Positions 22,376 to 32,149 of a DNA stretch of 41,908 nucleotides are shown here, piece by piece. Origin of the DNA: Candidatus Heteroscillospira lomanii (GTDB lineage: Bacteria; Bacillota; Clostridia; Oscillospirales; Oscillospiraceae); assembly GCA_904419385.1 (NCBI GenBank), contig CAJFRI010000006.1, positions 1-41,908 on the forward strand, read 5' to 3'. The notes under the pieces are model-generated. The model was not told the DNA's origin. It was given only the letters and a program-made list of their open reading frames with translations, and made no database searches. Position 1 is the stretch's first letter. Each line of letters opens with the position of its first letter. The position numbers and the translations under genes were made by a program.

Positions 22376-24291
22376 TGATCGTCAAAATGAAAAAACTCAG
22401 GCTGCTTGCGATGAAGCCGCAGAGAGACGAGCTGCTCCGGCAGCTCCAGCTCATGGGCTGCGTGGAGGTCTCCGAACCGGAGAAAAACGAGTATACAGAG
22501 GGGCTCGAGCGCGTGAGCACCCGGCTCGCGGAGTACCGCGAGGAGCACAGGGAGCTCAGCGCCGCACTCGCTCTCATCGACCGGTATGCGTCGGTGAAAG
22601 ACGGCATGTTTGCCGCCCGGCCGCTCGCCGGGGCGGGCGAACTCACCGGCGGCGACGGCGCCGAACAGCTCAGGCTGGCCGGGCACATCATCGAGCTCGA
22701 CGAGCGGATAAAAAAGCTCTCGGCGGAGGAGATGGACGTGAAAAACTCCATCGACGCGCTCGCACCGTGGCTCTCCTTGGACATACCTCTCGACTGCACC
22801 GGGACGAAGAGCTCCGGCGTCGTCATAGGCAGCATACCGGCATCGGTCGATATCCAGTCGGTGAAGAGCGAGCTCGCGAGTCAGTGCGAGCTGAGCGAGC
22901 TCTATGAGATATCGTCAGACAGGGAACAGCACTGCGTTGAGGTCGTGTTCCACCGCTCGCAGCAGGAGGGCGTGATGGCCGCCCTGCGCGGGTTCTGGTT
23001 CTCGCCCATGGCCCTGGCCGGCCGGCCGGGCACGGCGCGCGAGAACTCCGACAGGGCCGGCGCCAGACTCGGAGAGATAGGCTCGGAGAAGGCTGCGCTC
23101 GCAGCAGAGATCGCCGCCGAGAAGGGGCGGAGAGACGAGCTCAAGCTCGCCATCGACCGCGCGGACGGGCTCATCAGCCGCGCCGAGGCGGCCGACAGGC
23201 TCCTCGCCACGCAGAGCACAGTCGTCCTCACCGGATGGGTCCCGGCCGACGCGGAGGCCGCGCACGGCGAAAAACTCGCCGGGTTCGACTGCGCCTGGGA
23301 GACGGAGGACCCGTCGCCCGACGAGTCGGCCGATGTGCCGATAAAGCTCAGGAACAACGTGTTCACCGAACCCATGACGGCGCTCACCCAGATGTACAGC
23401 CTCCCGGCTTACAACGGCGTCGACCCCAACCCGCTCATGCTCCCGTTTTTCCCGCTGTATTTCGGCATAATGTTCGCCGACCTGGCCTATGGCCTGCTCC
23501 TCACTTTCGGCGGCATATTCCTCTACGGCAAGACGAAAAAGCGCGGCGGCACGATGAAGTATTTCGGCGGGATGATGATAGAGTGCGGCGTCATGGCGTC
23601 GATATTCGGCGCGCTCACGGGCGGCTTCTTCGGCGATGCGCCGACGCAGGTCGCCGCGATGTTCGGCATAGACTTCGTCATGCCGGCGCTGATACAGCCG
23701 ATCGAGGACCCGCTGCCCATACTCGTTCTCAGCCTGGTGCTCGGCATAATCCAGATGCTGTTTGCAGTTTGCGTGAACGGCTGGCTCATAGTGCGCGACG
23801 GCGGCAAGGCCGACGCGTTTTGGGAAGTCGCGCCCGTGTTCGTCGTGTTCATCGGCCTCGCGCTCGGCGCGCTCGGCATAAGCTGGATACCCGAGATCGT
23901 CGGCATAGTCATGGTCGTATATGCCCAGGGCCGCGCGAGCGAGTCCATAGGCGGGAAGATAGGCAACGGCATCTACGGGCTCTACAGCTTCGTGAGCGGC
24001 TGGTTCGGCGACGTGCTGTCGTACAGCCGCCTGATGGCGCTCATGCTGTCGGGCTCCGTCATAGCCCAAGTGTTCAACTCCCTCGGCGCCATGGGCGGGC
24101 GGCCTGTCGTGTTCGTGCTGGTGTTCCTCGTGGGACACGCGCTCAATATCGCGCTCAACCTCATCGGCTGCTTCGTGCACGCGCTGAGGCTCCAGTATCT
24201 GGAGTATTTCGGAAAGTTCTACCGTGAGGGCGGCAAGCCCTTCACGCCTCTGGCAGTTAAAACAAAATATGTAGACATCAAGGAGGACTAA
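22375..24291 (+). CDS. ntpI: V/A-type ATPase subunit I (a subunit, stator)
   Basis: 638-aa membrane subunit that with the K ring forms the ion channel. The N-terminal half (about 1-340) is cytoplasmic with long coiled-coil stretches. The C-terminal half has about 7-8 membrane segments (FPLYFGIMFADLAYGLLL, IFGALTGGFFGD, SLVLGIIQML, GDVLSYSRLMALMLSGSVIA, and HALNIALNLIGCFVHALRLQYLEYFGKFY, listed in parts). The Arg in LSYSRLMAL and in ALRLQYLE are at positions typical for the channel. The ATG overlaps the preceding TAA. Confidence 0.93.
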   Translation: MIVKMKKLRLLAMKPQRDELLRQLQLMGCVEVSEPEKNEYTEGLERVSTRLAEYREEHRELSAALALIDRYASVKDGMFAARPLAGAGELTGGDGAEQLRLAGHIIELDERIKKLSAEEMDVKNSIDALAPWLSLDIPLDCTGTKSSGVVIGSIPASVDIQSVKSELASQCELSELYEISSDREQHCVEVVFHRSQQEGVMAALRGFWFSPMALAGRPGTARENSDRAGARLGEIGSEKAALAAEIAAEKGRRDELKLAIDRADGLISRAEAADRLLATQSTVVLTGWVPADAEAAHGEKLAGFDCAWETEDPSPDESADVPIKLRNNVFTEPMTALTQMYSLPAYNGVDPNPLMLPFFPLYFGIMFADLAYGLLLTFGGIFLYGKTKKRGGTMKYFGGMMIECGVMASIFGALTGGFFGDAPTQVAAMFGIDFVMPALIQPIEDPLPILVLSLVLGIIQMLFAVCVNGWLIVRDGGKADAFWEVAPVFVVFIGLALGALGISWIPEIVGIVMVVYAQGRASESIGGKIGNGIYGLYSFVSGWFGDVLSYSRLMALMLSGSVIAQVFNSLGAMGGRPVVFVLVFLVGHALNIALNLIGCFVHALRLQYLEYFGKFYREGGKPFTPLAVKTKYVDIKED

Positions 24292-24295
24292 GTAA

Positions 24296-24781
<486 letters not shown>

Positions 24782-24809
24782 TAACGCTCCGGCCGGAAGG
24801 ACTGAGCCT

Positions 24810-25397
24810 ATGAACGGAATTGAAAAGATCACCGCGCGCATAATAGCCGACGCCGAGGCCGAGGCCGCCGCAGCAAGGGCGGACGCCGAGGCGAAATGCT
24901 CGCAGATACGCGCGGACTACGACAAGAAAGCGCAGGACGAATACTGGCGCACCGTCCGCGCCGGCGTGAAGGACTGCGAGGCGCGCGTGCAGCGCCTCGG
25001 GCGCACGGCGGAGATGGAGGCCAAAAAGAGCGTGCTCGCCCTCAAGCAGGATATGGTGTCCCGGGCTTTTGACTCCGCGCTCGAGCGCGTGCTCGCCATG
25101 CCGGAGGACGGCTATGCCGCTTTCCTCGCAAAGCTGTGTGCCTCTGCCGCCTCGAGCGGGACGGAGGAGATAGTCCTCTCCGAGCGCGACGCGCATCTCG
25201 GCGGCAAGGTCGCGCAGCTCGCCAACGACGCGCTCGGCGGGCGCGGGCACCTCACATACAAGGGCGCCGTGCGCGCCATGCCCGGCGGGGCCATACTCCG
25301 CGACGGGGACATAGAGATAAACAGCAGCCTCGACACGCTGCTCACGCAGTACAGATACGAGCTGTCGTCCCAGGTGGCCGAGGTGCTGTTCGGCTGA
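24810..25397 (+). CDS. ntpE: V/A-type ATPase subunit E (peripheral stalk)
   Basis: 195-aa stalk subunit. The N-terminal half is a helical, Ala/Glu-rich coiled coil (ITARIIADAEAEAAAARADAEAK), and the C-terminal globular part contains ERDAHLGGKVAQ and PGGAILRDGDIEINSSLDTLL, a typical E-subunit signature. It anchors the catalytic head to subunit I together with NtpF. ATG 24810 with GGAAGGA upstream. Confidence 0.9.
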   Translation: MNGIEKITARIIADAEAEAAAARADAEAKCSQIRADYDKKAQDEYWRTVRAGVKDCEARVQRLGRTAEMEAKKSVLALKQDMVSRAFDSALERVLAMPEDGYAAFLAKLCASAASSGTEEIVLSERDAHLGGKVAQLANDALGGRGHLTYKGAVRAMPGGAILRDGDIEINSSLDTLLTQYRYELSSQVAEVLFG

Positions 25398-25433
25398 AGC
25401 CATTGCCTATAAGGCAGGCAAGGAGGTATTAGA

Positions 25434-26435
25434 TTGTCAGACAAAAGGATAACGGACCGCGATTATCTGTTCCTGTCGGCAATGGTCAAGGCCAGGGAGT
25501 CGAAAATGCTCACGGATGAGCTGCGCGAGCGCATGCTCGCGGCCCGGAGCTATGAGGACGCCGCCAAAGTGCTCGTCGACTGCGGATACGACGACATGTC
25601 GCACATGAACTCCGCCGAGGTCGACGAGGCGCTCTCCGCCAGGCGCGGCGCAATATTCAGGGAGATCGCCTCTTTCTCGCCCGAGAAGGGCACGGCCGAG
25701 GCTTTCGAGCTGAAATACGACTACCACAACGCCAAGGTCATAATCAAGTCGCGCGGGACCGGGATAGACGCCGGGCGGCTGCTCTCCGGGGCGGGCCGCA
25801 TGAGCGCGCAGACGCTCGCCGAGGCCTACGACAACGACGACTACCGCGCCGTCCCGAACATCCTCGCGCACGCGATGAGCGACTCGCGCGGCATCCTCGC
25901 CCGCACGAACAACCCGCAGCTCGCGGATTTCTGCCTCGACAGGGCGTATTTCGCCGAACTGAACGCCATTGCCGGCGGCATGAACGGCAGCTTTATGAAG
26001 AGCTACGCCGCCTCTCTCATCGACGGGGCGAACCTGCGCGCCGCCGTGCGCACCGTGCGCATGGGGCGCGACCTCGAGTTCATGAAGACGGCCCTCGTCC
26101 CCGGCGGCACGGCGAGCGAGGAACAGGTCGCCGCCGCCGCGGTGAACGAAAACCTGGCCGAGCTCTTTTCCGGCACGGTCTACGCGGAGGCCGCCCGCCT
26201 CGGCGACGAGGCCGCGAAGGGCGGGCCGCTCACGAAGTTTGAGATGGCCTGCGACAACGCGGCGGTCGAATTCATCAAAAACGCCAAGCTCACCAGCTTC
26301 GGCGATGCTCCGGTGATAGCCTACCTCGCGGCTGTTGAAAACGAGCTCACGGCCGTGCGCATGATACTCACGGGCTTCCTCGCGGGACTCGCGCCGGAGA
26401 CTATCAGGGAAAGGCTGAGGGAGAGCTATGCTTAA
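25434..26435 (+). CDS. ntpC: V/A-type ATPase subunit C (NtpC/AhaC)
   Basis: 333-aa mostly helical funnel subunit that links the central shaft (D/F) to the K ring. The N-terminus DRDYLFLSAMVKARESKML is characteristic, and three similar helical repeats follow (FELKYDYHNAKVIIKS; the conserved end with ENELTAVRMILTG). TTG start at 25434, with AAGGAGG about 9 nt upstream. It overlaps the F subunit start by 8 nt. Confidence 0.9.
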   Translation: MSDKRITDRDYLFLSAMVKARESKMLTDELRERMLAARSYEDAAKVLVDCGYDDMSHMNSAEVDEALSARRGAIFREIASFSPEKGTAEAFELKYDYHNAKVIIKSRGTGIDAGRLLSGAGRMSAQTLAEAYDNDDYRAVPNILAHAMSDSRGILARTNNPQLADFCLDRAYFAELNAIAGGMNGSFMKSYAASLIDGANLRAAVRTVRMGRDLEFMKTALVPGGTASEEQVAAAAVNENLAELFSGTVYAEAARLGDEAAKGGPLTKFEMACDNAAVEFIKNAKLTSFGDAPVIAYLAAVENELTAVRMILTGFLAGLAPETIRERLRESYA

Positions 26436-26739
26436 GATCGCAGTTTTGGGCTCAAGGGAGACCGTCATGGGCTTCAAGGCCCTCGGGCTGGAAGTTTTCC
26501 CGGTCGAGGGGGCCGACGAGGCCAGAGCCGAATTCAAAAAACTCACTCATTCCAGGGATGAATACGCAATCATCTACATCGAGGAGGACCTGTCGCTCGA
26601 GCTCAGGCACGAGATCGACAAGCTCAAAGACCTGCCGACGCCCGCGGTCATACTCATCCCGGGCCCCGGCGGCAGCCTCGGGCTGGGCCAGAGCGCTCTC
26701 AACGCCGCCGTCGAGCGGGCGGTCGGCAGCGCGATATGA
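26428..26739 (+). CDS. ntpG: V/A-type ATPase subunit F (NtpG)
   Basis: 103-aa Rossmann-like subunit of the central shaft (KIAVLGSRETVMGFKALGLEVF...YAIIYIEEDL...VILIPGPGGSLG). It binds subunit D and tunes activity. The ATG lies within the end of ntpC (8-nt overlap), which implies coupling. Length is normal. Confidence 0.92.
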   Translation: MLKIAVLGSRETVMGFKALGLEVFPVEGADEARAEFKKLTHSRDEYAIIYIEEDLSLELRHEIDKLKDLPTPAVILIPGPGGSLGLGQSALNAAVERAVGSAI

Positions 26740-26779
26740 GCCCGGCGCCAACAAATCCCGAACGAAGGAAGGTTAATAA

Positions 26780-28549
26780 ATGAGCGGAAAAGTTATAAAA
26801 GTCTCCGGCCCGCTTGTCGTCGCCGAGGGCATGCAGGACGCCAACGTCTCCGACGTTGTCCGCGTCGGCGAACTGGGGCTCATCGGCGAGATACTCAACA
26901 TGACCGGCGACCGCGCGTCGATCCAGGTCTATGAGGAGACCAGCGGCCTCGGCCCCGGCGCCGAAGTCGTCACCACAGGCAGCCCGCTCTCCGTTGAGCT
27001 GGGCCCCGGCCTGCTCGAGAACATATACGACGGCATCCAGCGCCCCCTCGCCGAGATGCGCGAGCTCACCGGCTCGACCATCCCACGCGGCGTCAGCATC
27101 CCGGCGCTTGACCGCAAACGCATGTGGGATTTCACGCCCGTGGTCGCCGAGGGCGACGCCGTGGTACCCGGCGACGTGCTGGGCACGGTTCAGGAGACCA
27201 GCGCGGTGCTCCACAAGATCCTCGTGCCGAACGGCGTGTCCGGCACGGTGAAGAGCATAAAGGCCGGCAGCTTCAATGTCGAGGCCGCGGTCGCCGTCGT
27301 GACCGACGCAAAGGGCGCCGACCACGAGCTCACCATGATGCAGAGGTGGCCGGTGCGCGTGAACCGCCCCTATGTCAACAAGTTCATGCCCGACCGCCCG
27401 CTGATGAGCGGACAGCGCGTCATAGACACCCTGTTCCCCATAGCCAAGGGCGGCACGGCCGCAGTCCCCGGGCCGTTCGGCTCAGGCAAGACCGTCGTGC
27501 AGCACCAGCTCGCCAAGTGGTCCGACGTCGACATCGTTATCTACATCGGCTGCGGCGAGCGCGGCAACGAGATGACGGACGTTCTCAACGAGTTCCCCGA
27601 GCTGCACGACCCGCGCACCGGCGAGCCGCTGATGAAGCGCACGGTGCTGATCGCCAACACGTCCGATATGCCGGTCGCGGCCCGCGAGGCCTCGATCTAC
27701 ACCGGCATCACCATAGCCGAGTATTTCCGCGACATGGGCTACGATGTCGCCGTCATAGCCGACTCCACCTCCCGCTGGGCCGAGGCCCTGCGCGAGATGT
27801 CCGGCCGGCTCGAGGAGATGCCCGGCGAGGAGGGCTATCCCGCCTACCTCGCGTCGCGCCTCGCGCAGTTCTATGAGCGCGCCGGTGTAGTGAAATGCCT
27901 CGGCAGCGAGGGCCGCCGCGGCAGCCTCACCGCCATAGGCGCCGTCTCGCCCCCGGGCGGCGACACGTCCGAGCCGGTCTCGCAGGCGACCATGCGCATA
28001 GTCAAGGTGTTCTGGGGCCTCGACTCCAGCCTCGCCTACGCGCGCCACTTCCCCGCGATAAACTGGCTGACCAGTTATTCGCTGTACATCGACAGCCTCC
28101 GCCCGTGGTATAACGAGCAGTTCGGGCCCGCGTTCATGAAAAACCGCGAGCGCGCCATGGCCATACTCCAGGAGGAGGCCAGCCTGCAGGAGATAGTCAA
28201 ACTCGTCGGCCAGGACGCCCTCGGCGCGAATGACCGCCTCACCCTCGAGACGGCCAAGATGATACGCGAGGACTTCCTCCAGCAGAACGCCTTTGCCGAC
28301 ATCGACAGCTACTCCTCCTGCGACCGCCAGTTCAGGCTGCTCGGCATGATACTCGAATACGACGACCTGTGCCGCGCCGCGCTGAAGAACGGCGCCGAAC
28401 TCGAAAAACTCATCAACATCCCCGCCCGCGAGGGCATAGGCCGCGCCAAGAGCGTCGATGCCGACAAATATGCCGAGGCCTATGAGGACATCCGCAAGAA
28501 GATGGCCGCCGAGATCGCGGATATAACTGCCGGAGGTGAGGAACAGTGA
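26780..28549 (+). CDS. ntpA: V/A-type ATPase catalytic subunit A
   Basis: 589-aa catalytic subunit. Walker A GPFGSGKT is at residues 231-238; [28 protein letters not shown] (in parts) is the conserved A-subunit block with the catalytic region, and GAVSPPGGD and the C-terminal helical domain follow. The bulge domain typical of V/A-type A subunits, absent from F-type beta, lies before the P loop. ATG 26780 with GAAGGAAGG upstream. It hydrolyses ATP, or makes it when run in reverse. Confidence 0.97.
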   Translation: MSGKVIKVSGPLVVAEGMQDANVSDVVRVGELGLIGEILNMTGDRASIQVYEETSGLGPGAEVVTTGSPLSVELGPGLLENIYDGIQRPLAEMRELTGSTIPRGVSIPALDRKRMWDFTPVVAEGDAVVPGDVLGTVQETSAVLHKILVPNGVSGTVKSIKAGSFNVEAAVAVVTDAKGADHELTMMQRWPVRVNRPYVNKFMPDRPLMSGQRVIDTLFPIAKGGTAAVPGPFGSGKTVVQHQLAKWSDVDIVIYIGCGERGNEMTDVLNEFPELHDPRTGEPLMKRTVLIANTSDMPVAAREASIYTGITIAEYFRDMGYDVAVIADSTSRWAEALREMSGRLEEMPGEEGYPAYLASRLAQFYERAGVVKCLGSEGRRGSLTAIGAVSPPGGDTSEPVSQATMRIVKVFWGLDSSLAYARHFPAINWLTSYSLYIDSLRPWYNEQFGPAFMKNRERAMAILQEEASLQEIVKLVGQDALGANDRLTLETAKMIREDFLQQNAFADIDSYSSCDRQFRLLGMILEYDDLCRAALKNGAELEKLINIPAREGIGRAKSVDADKYAEAYEDIRKKMAAEIADITAGGEEQ

Positions 28550-29925
28550 TCAAGGAATACAGGACCATAGCAGAGATAGCCAGCCCTCTTATGGTCGTCA
28601 AAAACGTCGAGGGCGTCACATATGACGAGCTGGCCGAGATAGAGCTGCCCTCCGGCGAGACGCGGCGCTGCAAGGTGCTCGAAGTCGACGGCGACAAGGC
28701 CGTCGTCCAGCTGTTCGAGTCGGCCGCGGGCATAAACCTCGCCCAGAGCAAGGTGCGCTTTTTGGGGCACAGCCTTGAGCTCGGCGTGTCCGAGGATATG
28801 CTCGGCCGTGTGTTCAGCGGCATGGGCGTGCCCATAGACGGCGGGCCCGAGATCCTCGCCGAGGAGCACCGCGACATAAACGGCCAGCCGATGAACCCCG
28901 CGGCGCGCGCCTATCCGTCCGAGTTCATCCAGACCGGTGTCAGCACCATCGACGGCCTCAACACCCTCGTCAGAGGACAGAAGCTGCCGATATTCTCCGG
29001 CTCCGGCCTGCCGCACGCGAACCTCGCCGCGCAGATCGCGCGCCAGGCGCGCGTGCTCGGCACAGAGTCGAACTTCGCCGTCGTGTTCGCCGCCATAGGC
29101 ATCACCTTCGAGGAGTCCGAGTTTTTCGTGCAGGAGTTCCGGCGCACCGGCGCTATCGACAGAACCGTGCTGTTCATAAACCTCGCGAACGACCCCGCCG
29201 TCGAGCGTATCGCCACCCCGCGCATGGCGCTCACCGCGGCCGAATACCTCGCGTTTGAGAAAGACATGCACGTGCTCGTCATCCTCACCGACATAACGAA
29301 CTACGCCGAGGCCCTCCGCGAGATCTCCGCCGCGAAGAAAGAGGTCCCGGGCCGCCGCGGCTATCCCGGCTATCTGTACACCGACCTCGCCCAGATGTAC
29401 GAGCGCGCCGGCCGCCGCCTCGGCAAGGACGGTTCGATCACCATGATCCCCATTCTCACCATGCCCGAGGACGACAAGACCCACCCGATACCCGACCTCA
29501 CCGGCTACATCACCGAGGGGCAGATAATCCTCTCCCGCGAGCTCTACCGCAAGGGCATAGTCCCGCCGATAGACGTGCTCCCGAGCCTGAGCCGACTCAA
29601 GGACAAGGGCATAGGCGCCGGCAAGACCCGCGAGGACCACTCCGGCACCATGAACCAGCTGTTCGCCGCGTATTCCCGCGGCAAGGACGCCGCCGAGCTC
29701 ATGACCATACTCGGCGAGGCAGCCCTCACTGAGACCGACAAGCTCTATGCCAAATTTGCCGACGAGTTTGAAAAGCGCTATGTAAACCAGGGCAACGACA
29801 CCAACCGTTCCATTGAGGAGACGCTCGACCTCGGCTGGGAGCTGCTGAGCATACTCCCGAAGAGCGAGCTCAAGCGCATCAAGCCCGAGCTCATCGACAA
29901 GTACATGCCAAAAACAGAGAACTAG
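28546..29925 (+). CDS. ntpB: V/A-type ATPase regulatory subunit B
   Basis: 459-aa non-catalytic nucleotide-binding subunit alternating with A in the head. Motifs: [33 protein letters not shown] (the degenerate P loop lacking the Lys, as expected for B), [15 protein letters not shown] and [17 protein letters not shown] start overlaps the ntpA stop (GTGA), and GGAGGTGAGG lies just upstream. Confidence 0.96.
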   Translation: MIKEYRTIAEIASPLMVVKNVEGVTYDELAEIELPSGETRRCKVLEVDGDKAVVQLFESAAGINLAQSKVRFLGHSLELGVSEDMLGRVFSGMGVPIDGGPEILAEEHRDINGQPMNPAARAYPSEFIQTGVSTIDGLNTLVRGQKLPIFSGSGLPHANLAAQIARQARVLGTESNFAVVFAAIGITFEESEFFVQEFRRTGAIDRTVLFINLANDPAVERIATPRMALTAAEYLAFEKDMHVLVILTDITNYAEALREISAAKKEVPGRRGYPGYLYTDLAQMYERAGRRLGKDGSITMIPILTMPEDDKTHPIPDLTGYITEGQIILSRELYRKGIVPPIDVLPSLSRLKDKGIGAGKTREDHSGTMNQLFAAYSRGKDAAELMTILGEAALTETDKLYAKFADEFEKRYVNQGNDTNRSIEETLDLGWELLSILPKSELKRIKPELIDKYMPKTEN

Positions 29926-29959
29926 CCCACGGGCGGCCGCTCTCAGGAGGTGACCAAAA

Positions 29960-30613
29960 TTGGCAACCGCGGCAGTAACCCCGACCAGAATGGTGCTCAA
30001 CCAGCTCAAGGGCCGGCTCAAAACGGCCACGCGCGGCCACAAGCTGCTCAAGGATAAGCGCGACGAGCTCATGCGCCAGTTCATGGACATCGTGCGCCGC
30101 AACCGCGAGCTGCGCTCCCGCGTGGAGCAGGGGCTCACGGAGGCTTTCGCCGCCATGACGGTGGCGGGCGCCATCATGTCGCCCGAGATGCTCGGGCAGG
30201 CGCTGCTCTATCCGAGGCAGAAGGTCCAGCTCGGACTGAGCTATGAGAACATCATGTCGGTCGACGTGCCGGTTTTCGACTTCAAGACAGAGGAAGTGGA
30301 CGCCGGCGACATATATCCATACGGCTTCGCGCAGACCTCCGGCGAGCTGGACGACGCGCTCGCCAAGCTGTTCCAGGTGTTTTCCGACATGCTGGAGCTC
30401 GCTCAGGTCGAGAAGAGCATGCAGCTGCTCGCGCAGGAGATAGAAAAAACGCGCCGCCGCGTCAACGCGCTCGAATACGTCATGATCCCCGAGATGCAGG
30501 AGAACATAAAATACATCACCATGAAACTCGAGGAGAACGATCTGTCCACCAAGGTCCGCCTGATGAAAGTCAAGGACATGGTGCTCGAGCAGGCGCACGA
30601 CTTCCACTACTGA
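29960..30613 (+). CDS. ntpD: V/A-type ATPase subunit D (central shaft)
   Basis: 217-aa long coiled-coil shaft subunit. N-terminal PTRMVLNQLKGRLKTATRGHKLLKDKRDELM is given here as PTRMVLNQLKGRLKTA and GHKLLKDKRDELM; the C-terminal EKTRRRVNALEYVMIP is the family signature. TTG start at 29960 with CAGGAGGTGA upstream. It is the last gene of the operon, before a strong terminator. Confidence 0.95.
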   Translation: MATAAVTPTRMVLNQLKGRLKTATRGHKLLKDKRDELMRQFMDIVRRNRELRSRVEQGLTEAFAAMTVAGAIMSPEMLGQALLYPRQKVQLGLSYENIMSVDVPVFDFKTEEVDAGDIYPYGFAQTSGELDDALAKLFQVFSDMLELAQVEKSMQLLAQEIEKTRRRVNALEYVMIPEMQENIKYITMKLEENDLSTKVRLMKVKDMVLEQAHDFHY

Positions 30614-30622
30614 CAAAGCCGC

Positions 30623-30660
30623 AAAAGCGGCGCGGAGAGTTCCGCGCCGCTTTTCTTTTT
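30623..30660 (+). terminator. Terminator of the V-ATPase operon
   Basis: AAAAGCGGCGCGGA/TCCGCGCCGCTTTT stem (14 bp), 4-nt loop, then TTTTCTTTTT. Confidence 0.92.
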
Positions 30661-30682
30661 GCCCTGAAGCCGGCCGCCGCGC

Positions 30683-32005
30683 TCACTCGCCCTCGAGCCG
30701 GCGGCTGAGCTTCTGAAAGCCCTCGGCGAGGCGCCTGTCGAGCTCCGGCTCGCCGAACGACTCGACCACGAGCGCGCTGCGCCCCGCTTCCGGGGCGACG
30801 CGCACATGCGCCCCGCCGCGCGCTATCGTGAGCCCGTCGGAAAAATCCGCGCCGGCCTCCATCATGGCCTCAGACAGCCTGCGCATCAGCTGGGCGCGGC
30901 TGCGGCAGGGTATCTCGCACAGGCGCACGCCCTCGGGCGAAGTCCGGGCCGACAGCGGGGGCCTCTCCGGTGCGCGCTCCGCCCCCTCGGGGGCCGCGAT
31001 CTCCCCGCGGCTGAGCTTTGCCCCGCCGGGCACTGCCGCGCCGCGGCAGACTATGGCCCCGTCCAGCTCGGCGCGGGCCCCGACCTCGCCTCCGCCGACC
31101 ACGCTGCGCTCGATGCGGGCAAACGGCCCTATGCGGCTGCCCGGGTCTATGCAGGCGTCGGGCCCGATGACGGCGCCAGGCGCGACGAGCACGTCCTCCG
31201 CCACGGCGCACGGCGCGATGAGCTTGGTGCTCTCGGGCAGCGGAGAGGCGCAGTATGCGCCGGGGGCGAGCTGCGGAAACGGCGCCGTCACCGGCAGGGC
31301 GCCGCGCAGCGCGTCTATCGAGCACTTGAGATATTCCTCCGGCGTGCCGATGTCGCACCAGTAGCCCGCGGCGGGCTCGCCGCGCAGTATGCTGCCGCGC
31401 CGCAGCAGCTCGGGGAACAGGTCGCGTCCGAAGTCATATTCCACCCCGCCGGGTATGGCCGCGACGGCCTCCGGCGAGAGGATGTATATGCCGGTGTTCA
31501 CCATGTCGGTCACGACGCGGCTCCAGTCTGGTTTTTCGATAAAGCCCGTGACGCGCCCCGACGCCTCGGTGAGCACGAGGCCGTAGCGCAGAGGGTCGCT
31601 CCGCTCTGCGAGCGCGATGGTGACGCACGGGCGGTGCTCGCGGTGCGCCTCGATTAGCCGGCCGAGATCAATCGCGCAGGCGGCGTCGCCGCTGATGACG
31701 AGCACGTCGTCGCCGCCGATGAAGCCGGCGCAGTTTTTTACTCCGCCGGCCGTGCCGAGCGGGACTGTCTCCTCGCGGTAGCATATCTCGACGCCGAACT
31801 TCTCCCCCGAGCCGAAATAGCCGCGCACCGCCTCGGGCTGGGAGCAGAGCGTGACGCAGATCTGACGCAGGCCGCTCTCGCGCAGCAGCGCGATGATGTG
31901 CTCCATGAGCGGCCGCCCGAGCAGGCGCACCATGGGCTTGGGGCAGCCGCAGCTCACGGGGCGCAGCCTTTTGCCCTCGCCTCCGGCCATAATAACAGCT
32001 TTCAT
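30683..32005 (-). CDS. Sugar-phosphate nucleotidyltransferase with beta-helix and a phosphomannomutase-like C-terminal remnant
   Basis: 440 aa. Residues 1 to about 235 are an NTP-transferase domain (MAGGEGKRLRP, CPKPMV, PLGTAGGVKN, VISGDA, EKPDWS, NTGIY, GYWCDIGTPEEYLKC), as in mannose-1-phosphate guanylyl- or glucose-1-phosphate transferases. About 255-345 looks like a left-handed beta helix of hexapeptide repeats (PGAVIGPDACIDPGSRIGPFARI). About 365-440 (ADFSDGLTIARGGAHVRVAPE...) resembles the last domain of phosphomannomutase; in larger clostridial homologues full mutase domains sit between. The ATG at 32003-32005 follows GGAGGGATGAC. It is alone between terminator-bounded neighbours. Sugar and nucleotide are unknown. 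Confidence 0.85.
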   Translation of the reverse strand: MKAVIMAGGEGKRLRPVSCGCPKPMVRLLGRPLMEHIIALLRESGLRQICVTLCSQPEAVRGYFGSGEKFGVEICYREETVPLGTAGGVKNCAGFIGGDDVLVISGDAACAIDLGRLIEAHREHRPCVTIALAERSDPLRYGLVLTEASGRVTGFIEKPDWSRVVTDMVNTGIYILSPEAVAAIPGGVEYDFGRDLFPELLRRGSILRGEPAAGYWCDIGTPEEYLKCSIDALRGALPVTAPFPQLAPGAYCASPLPESTKLIAPCAVAEDVLVAPGAVIGPDACIDPGSRIGPFARIERSVVGGGEVGARAELDGAIVCRGAAVPGGAKLSRGEIAAPEGAERAPERPPLSARTSPEGVRLCEIPCRSRAQLMRRLSEAMMEAGADFSDGLTIARGGAHVRVAPEAGRSALVVESFGEPELDRRLAEGFQKLSRRLEGE

Positions 32006-32080
32006 GTCATCCCTCCGCCAACAGTATTTCCCGCGGATTTGGCGATAAACCAAAAGAGAAGGCAAAAAATCGGTATATAG

Positions 32081-32109
32081 TTGTGTTTGGCGGCGTGATT
32101 TGATATAAT
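32081..32109 (+). promoter_or_regulatory. Promoter of the gdpP-rplI-dnaB cluster
   Basis: TTGTGT (32081-32086), 17-nt spacer, TATAAT (32104-32109). Confidence 0.7.
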
Positions 32110-32149
32110 AATGGATACTTTAATGCACGGAATTGCAGGGAGGTGCGCC

